Source of the DNA: Hyposmocoma kahamanoa
Taxonomy: Eukaryota; Arthropoda; Insecta; Lepidoptera; Cosmopterigidae
Reading direction: 5' to 3'
NCBI RefSeq assembly: GCF_003589595.1
Contig: NW_020654810.1
Location: 7,985,482-8,049,481, forward strand
Length of the DNA stretch: 64,000 nt
Positions 58,660 to 64,000 of the stretch are shown in pieces (position 1 is the stretch's first letter; each line of letters starts with the position of its first letter). Position numbers and translations under genes: made by a program. The notes below the pieces were generated by a model. The model worked only from the letters and a program-made list of their open reading frames with translations. It had not been told where the DNA came from and ran no database searches.

Positions 58660-59700
58660 ATACCTACTAGCACGCGAAATGAGTGGGAACTTAATGTAAT
58701 ATATGTTTTTTTTAGAATTCTCAACATATCAACAAGATGCTTAAGATACAGGTATAATCGTATACTTAATTCAAGCATCGCAAGTACACAATGTACTCGT
58801 ACTGTGTATAGGTTTATGTTTGTATGTATAAAAGGGTTTATTTTGAATTGTATTATATCAATACCTACTAGCAGGGGAAATGAGTCAAAACTAGCGTAAG
58901 GTATACATTTTTTTTAGAAATATAAACATATCAGCCAGATGCTGATACAGGTCATTTCCTTAGTTTAGCCATTGCAAGTACACTAGTATACTCGTACTGT
59001 GTATAGATTATTGATTGTAAGGTGCATTCACACCGCAGTTACTTTTTGTGGAGCAACGTCTTCGAGTATTACCCAGCAACATCTGGTAGCAAAAAGTTAT
59101 TTATTGTTAGTATATGTTGCCACGTTAGTATATGTTAAGTAATGTTTCCTAGCTTTTGAAAAACAGTCAACATGTGGTAACAATCGATAACATTGTTAGA
59201 GAATATTAATAGACTTTCTAAAGATCAAAATCAGAGTCTGTCATTCTCACAAAATTACTCAAAATTCCATCAGTACGTAAGTCTGTATTGTATTCCCATC
59301 CACTATATTTTTCTCTAGACTTAAGTGCGTAAAACGCACCCAAATCGAGCGTCTTTTTTCTTCTTAATTTAAAATGAGAAAACATGCTGTCACTATAATC
59401 AGTTCTTCATCTTACATACCGACACAAATGAGACACGTCCGCTGATTGCAGAAGTTTGAGAACATATGCCGTGCAACTCGCTTGTTACAGAAAGTTACCC
59501 TTTGTTATATTTTGTAAATTTCGGTTATTGGCGGTATGAACGCTATGAGTAACATTCAACAAAAATAATAAATAACAAGTAGCCACAAAAGTTACAGATA
59601 TTTCCTAATGTTACTATGTTGCACAGTGATGCTCCACAAAAGGTAACTGCGGTGTGCGATGCACCTGTACGTAGAAAGGGGTTTATTTTTATTTCATATT
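58660..59700. repeat. Tandem duplication of about 200 bp, second unit split by an insertion
   Basis: Unit 1 (58660-58855) and unit 2 (58860-59019 plus 59667-59700) share AATACCTACTAGCA, GAAATGAGT, TACTCGTACTGTGTATAG and GGGTTTATTTT in order. Confidence 0.75.
59020..59666. mobile_element. 647-bp inverted-repeat element with a GTA target duplication
   Basis: Left end AGGTGCATTCACACCGCAGT and right end, reverse complemented, AGGTGCATCGCACACCGCAG; arms continue for about 38 bp including TTTTGTGGAGCA. GTA at 59017-59019 and 59667-59669. The uninterrupted tandem unit at 58660-58855 shows the empty site. Confidence 0.85.
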
Positions 59701-60034
59701 TTTACCAATATTGTCATAGCTTTCTTTATATTTGTTTAGCTTTTATTTAGAGTAAGTCATAATTTAATAAATTTATTTGTCTATTAGAGATGTTTAACAC
59801 CAGACTGTGTAGTTGTAGATAGAAACTTTAATTATAATACGCCATACGAGTAAATGTGCGATATTGGAATAGAGACGTATAGTATTGATACATGGTGCAA
59901 TTTAAAAGAGGGAATGCAATAATGTAAATGTAAAAAAGGCATAAAATATATATATATATCAATTTGACCCATGAATTAAAAAATATCTATAGAAATACTG
60001 CACTTGAAAGAACTAGTTTTTTGTAACAATACAG

Positions 60035-60282
60035 CTCAGAAGGAGTTCGGAAAGTACTGCCACCTTACCTAATTCTGCCGCCAAGCAATAGGTAAATGTG
60101 AATGTTCCGATTTTGAAAGGTAAGGATGCTGGTGAAATTATAACACGTCTCAGGGTCGCGGGCACAGTGGCAGTGGCGCACAGATCTTTGCGTGTGACGC
60201 TGGCAACTGTGATAGATAGGCGTGTCGCTTACCACCTGGCGTACGACTTGTTCGTCCCGCCACTTGATATCATAAAAAAACT
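60035..60282 (+). repeat. SINE family A copy
   Basis: GGAAAGTACTGCCACCTTAC, GCCGCCAAGCAATAGG, GATGCTGGTGAAATTATAAC, GATAGGCGTGTCGCTTACCA, CACTTGATATCATAAAAAAA. Confidence 0.75.
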
Positions 60283-60292
60283 AAATGAAATT

Positions 60293-60473
60293 ATTTTTCC
60301 GGATTTAAATCGCGTATATTTGTTTTTTTTTTTTCAAACAAACCAACGTTTCGGACCCTTTACAGGTCCCATGACCGTGTCGGTCGTCGACCGTGACCAT
60401 GGGACCTGCAAAGGGCACGAACGTTGGTTTGTTTGAAAAAAACAAAAATGCTCGATTTAAATCCGGAAAAATT
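60293..60473. mobile_element. Palindromic MITE, copy 2 of the 52030 family
   Basis: TTTTTCCGGATTTAAATCGC at the left and ATTTAAATCCGGAAAAA at the right; centre CAAACCAACG, GGTCCCATGACCG and complements. It sits 10 bp after the tail of the SINE at 60035-60282. Confidence 0.75.
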
Positions 60474-60721
60474 CTTTCACAGTCATTTTCTAAAAAAACT
60501 AAACTTCTCATTCTGAATCTTATCGTTTAATCAACGTTTTTACAAATATCTATTTTAAATGTACTTATGAAGTAATAAACCAGGCTTGTCAATTTATTTC
60601 TGTGATAAATGCTGGTATGACGTCAACCATGTAGATTGGTGAATTCCAAAGCCTTTTAGGATGATATCAGCAAATGGTAATTCTTTTGGATTTCGATTCG
60701 ATTTTTTTGTACACATATAAT

Positions 60722-60935
60722 AATAAATACCGCACACATTCAACATAGCCCCGCACTAGGGAAACCCTGTGTCTCAGGTGCCATGGTCACACACATAAAC
60801 AACCACAAATTACACCCAAACTCACGAGAGCATTAAATGTAAGCCATACAAATAATTGTCCCGGCCCGGGAATTGAACCTGGGACCTCGGCATGGCAGTC
60901 CGGCATGGTAACCGTTCGGCCACGGAGGCAGTTAA
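60722..60935 (-). repeat. tRNA-headed SINE (family D), full copy
   Basis: Near-identical to 27490-27715: CATAGCCCCGCACTAGGGAA, AACCACAAATTACACCC and CGGCCACGGAGGCAG on plus; the tRNA-like head is on minus. Confidence 0.75.
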
Positions 60936-61464
60936 TTACGGTGCTCTAGCGACAATTTTGTCGACCGACTAGTTGCTTATCACGAACTTAAATATTAGAT
61001 TATATTTACGATCATGCTCGGATATGCGAAAATCAATTTGACAAAAACGCAGCTGAATTACGCATGTGTAACTATTTGCTGTCGTAAGTCTTTTTTAATA
61101 ATTTTTTTGGTATATCTCTTGCCATCCATAATAAGCAATATTATAACAATATTTGGAGTACCCATTTTGAGATTTATTATTTCATTTTTAAAGAGATACA
61201 TAAGATTATAATATGCATTAAAGCTGGTGCTAGATTAAATGAGGTTCCCGTTAAAGGGTGCCCAAAATGCAGCTTGCGTTCTTTCTTTGAATGGCTTTAC
61301 GTTACCCAATGGCTGGCGGTCAATAAAATTTTATTCAAGGACTCCTCTTTCGAAGAACGAAATTAAATACACGGAATTAACCCCTTGTATAAAAGTTCAT
61401 AATGACTGTGATAAACGAGAAATAGTTATTTATACACTTCCACTACAATGTATTAATGTATTAA

Positions 61465-61645
61465 TTAAATTTTTATTGAATTGATATTCAATTATTTTTT
61501 GTGAAATTACTCCACTAATTTGTTATTATTATTAATACAACGTCTTCTTGTATACCGTGTCCGGTACGGCACGGTATGCAAGAAGTCGTCGGTTCGAATC
61601 CGACCGGATCGAAGGAATTTTTTCTGAATGTTCGACCTTTATATT
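61465..61645 (+). repeat. tRNA-derived SINE family C copy
   Basis: TTGAATTGATATTCAATTAT lead-in, GTGTCCGGTACGGCACGGTA, GGTTCGAATCCGACCGGATC (B box), GAAGGAATTTTTTCTGAATG, TTCGACC. Confidence 0.65.
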
Positions 61646-61649
61646 AATA

Positions 61650-62255
61650 ATTATATTTAATTTATTTAGTATATTACGTACATTGCTTAAATCAATCCTT
61701 GTACTAGTTACCAACTTTTTTGCGTTTACATTACTTTAGCAGACGTCTATTGACTGTACTAAAAATAATCAACTTAAATAATATTTGTAAAAACAATCAC
61801 ATAAAAATAAATGCTCTTCATTTAAGTCTAGTATGAATAGAATGTACTTAGACGTCCCTTAATTCATTTTAATTTTAAGAAAATACTGTATTGAAATATA
61901 CTAAATAATCAACAAACAAGCTGATTCAATCCTTCATTAAAAGAATATAAATTTTCGGCACGCTCTATTTCACGCCACGCCCGCGCTGGTCAAGTTCAAC
62001 GGCGACGAGGCGATGTGTAAAATCGTCAGCGATGGCAACGATATGGCGCGGCGCAGATATTATCTAATAAGGAGTATACTGCCGTCCTAATTCAAAAGGA
62101 CGCATGTCATTTTTACGCGTTTTGAAAAATGGGCGGTTTTAACTTTGCTTCTCCCAACCTTTAGAAAATGGAGCGAAAGATATGATTTCTTTAAATAAAG
62201 CGGAAAGAACACTCATTAACACTCAAGAATAACATTCATAGCTATATTCATAGCA
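61650..62255. other. Intergenic, unrecognised GC-rich patch
   Basis: 61955-62055 is GC-rich and encodes, in one frame, TPALVKFNGDEAMCKIVSDG, which I do not recognise with confidence; it is short, without splice support, and may be part of a repeat or an isolated exon. Confidence 0.25.
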
Positions 62256-62259
62256 TTGG

Positions 62260-64000
62260 GCGTTTTGGGGGCTCCACCTACATCTTGGAGCCCAAGCTAA
62301 CCTCACCTGCAAGTGGTGCGCCTGCTGATAGACGGACGAGGCTCTAGCGAGGGGTTTTCCCTTTCGGGGGTTGGGAGGTCAGACGGCAGTCGCTCCCGTA
62401 AAAACCAACACCGCGACATCAACTTATGGAAGTCAACAGAAGGATATGGCATAGGGATAGGGCGCCGCCGCAAAACGGCGCGCAGGAGCCTCGCCCGACT
62501 TCTGTGGCAAGTGGACTAGGGCTACCGTGTCAAGGGTGGGCACGGTTAAAGAGGCGAGCCCCTACCCATCACAGGAAGCTCCGATTTGCCACGTGGAACA
62601 TTGGCACGCTGACTGGACGCGCGAGGGAGCTAGCAGACGTGCTTTCCAGGCGGAGGGTCGCCGTGGCGTTCCTGCAGGAGACTCGGTGGAAAGGCAGCAG
62701 ATCCCGGCTCATTGGGAATGGCTACAAGCTGATCTACACCGGTGCTCCTGGGGGCGTGAACGGGGTGGCCGTGGTGCTCTCCGAGGAGTTTCACGATCAC
62801 GTCCTGGAAGTGAAACGCTTTAGCGACCGGCTTATGGTAGTGAGGGTGCTTATCGAAGGGGTCGTGACCCACTTGATAGGCGCCTACGCACCTCAGGCCG
62901 GTTGCAGCGACACGGACAGGGCGAGGTTCTGGGATCAACTCGGGGAAGTGCTGAGTGCCATTCCTTTGTCTCAGGCAGTCGTCTTGGGTGGCGACCTGAA
63001 CGGTCATGTGGGTGAAGCGTGTGAAGGGTTCGAGCGGGTCCACGGTGGCTACGGGTACGGCAGTCGCAACGCGGAGGGAGGAGACATCCTCACAACGTGT
63101 GCGGCGGCCGATCTCGCCATCGTGAACACGTTCTTTAAAAAGAACCCCGAGCATTTAATCACCTATAAGAGCGGCGGACACGCCACCCAAATCGATTTCC
63201 TACTCACCAGGAGACACCATATCAGCAAAGTGGCCAACTGCAAGGTCATACCAGGTGAGAGTCTCACTGCGCAACACCGTCTTCTTGTCATGGATCTCTG
63301 CGTAAAGCCGGCCGACAAGCCCGCTGAGCGCTGCCGACGCCAAATCAGATGGTGGCGGCTTGATAGTACCACGTCCCAGGAGTTCATCTCAGCGATCGGC
63401 GATAAATGCGCCGACACTGAAGGTGATCTAGTCCAGAACCACTGGGACAACATTCAGGCTGCCATATCTGAGGCGGCGAAAGCGGTGCTGGGCTTGTCCA
63501 AGGGTGGTCGCAAATGTGACAAAGAAACTTGGTGGTGGAACGACACAGTCCAGAGGGAGGTGAGGGTGAAGAAAGCCCTCTTCAAAACGTGGCAAGCGTC
63601 CGAATCTTCTGAAGACCGCGACGCATATAGGGATGCCAAACGTGCCGCTAAGAAAGCTGTAGCCAGAGCCAGACGGGACCACTTGCAGCCGTTGTATGAC
63701 AAGTTGGAATCGTCTGAGGGGCAGAAGCTTATCTTTAAGTTGGCACGTTCGAGGGTCTTAGCGGCACAAGATATTTCCAAGTGTCGCTGCATTAAAGACC
63801 CTCATGGCAACCTTATATGCGAGGTCGACGCGGTGAAGGAGAGATGGCGCTCATATTTCCACGAGCTGCTGAATCAGCAGCACAGAGAGGTGCAGCCACC
63901 GGTCCTCCCTCCGAATCAGGGACTAGTGCGACCGGTAACGCCTGAGGAAGTCCACTTAGCTCTTCGTCGTATGAAGAATCGGAAAGCTGTCGGAGCCGAT
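62260..64000 (+). mobile_element. RTE-type non-LTR retrotransposon, 5' part, cut by the window edge
   Basis: A GC-rich unit with a 5' leader (62260-62575) followed by a long open frame that runs past position 64000. The frame (coded separately) has the apurinic endonuclease and the start of the reverse transcriptase. Base composition differs sharply from the AT-rich flank. Confidence 0.85.
62582..64000 (+). CDS. RTE-type ORF: AP endonuclease then start of reverse transcriptase, open to the window edge
   Basis: Open for 473 codons without a stop. Endonuclease motifs in order: FATWNIGTLTGRARELADVL, VAFLQETRWKG, GVNGVAVVLS, LIGAYAPQAG, VVLGGDLNGHVG, YGSRNAEGGDIL, ATQIDFLLTRR and AQHRLLVMDL, covering the Asn, Glu, Asp-x-Asn and terminal His positions of the family. 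A basic, Trp-rich connector (RRQIRWWRLD, KETWWWND) follows, and the reverse transcriptase begins at VTPEEVHLALRRMKNRKAVG. It is the reverse transcriptase of a self-copying LINE. No in-frame ATG is seen upstream back to 62501, so the start is lost or lies in another frame. The first in-frame Met is in DRLMVV. The uninterrupted frame suggests a young copy. Confidence 0.85.

Noticed and set aside
62630..63792. Minus-strand frames of 84-174 codons over the LINE
   Set aside because: They are antisense to a long open plus frame with ordered endonuclease and reverse transcriptase motifs.

Overview
The window is insect nuclear DNA, most likely from a moth or butterfly (Lepidoptera). The signs are AT-rich sequence, short exons with GT-AG introns, several tRNA-headed SINE families, many small inverted-repeat DNA elements, a mariner relic and RTE, Jockey-like and R1-like LINE fragments. 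Several of these repeats (for example the SINE tail ending in repeated GATGAT units) look familiar from Lepidoptera. Two assembly gaps are present, at 24059-24458 and 46350-46449.

Layout. (1) 2077-16894, plus strand: a complete 12-exon GH35 beta-galactosidase (GLB1 type, 655 aa), whose introns are packed with repeats. Intron 9 holds a 2.17-kb DNA element (12431-14602) that carries an intact 563-aa minus-strand ORF with a DDE-like layout and sits inside an inverted SINE copy. (2) 16895-28626: intergenic, repeat-rich, no gene recognised. (3) 28631-38838, plus strand: the complete 10-exon CAD (rudimentary) gene, a 2234-aa fusion of glutaminase, carbamoyl-phosphate synthetase, dihydroorotase and aspartate transcarbamylase; a mariner relic lies in its last intron. 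(4) 39313-50168, minus strand, tail to tail with CAD: a 4-exon gene for a 978-aa Mab-21 (cGAS-like nucleotidyltransferase fold) protein with a possible N-myristoylation site, a long low-complexity insert and no evident catalytic signature. (5) 53694-56365, minus strand: a 3-exon gene for an unrecognised 121-aa single-pass membrane protein. (6) 56.4-62 kb: intergenic, dense in repeats, including a 647-bp inverted-repeat element whose empty site is preserved in a neighbouring tandem duplicate. (7) 62.26-64.0 kb: 5' part of an RTE-type LINE, open to the window edge.

CAD catalyses the first three steps of pyrimidine synthesis and the galactosidase acts in glycan breakdown. The genes show no functional link; they are ordinary neighbours in a repeat-rich genome. 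All gene models were built by hand from reading frame, splice-site and phase consistency; each CDS closes without a frameshift. The most interesting items are the SINE-nested DDE-like element, the divergent Mab-21 gene, the small membrane-protein gene and a three-copy family of about 100-nt hairpins.
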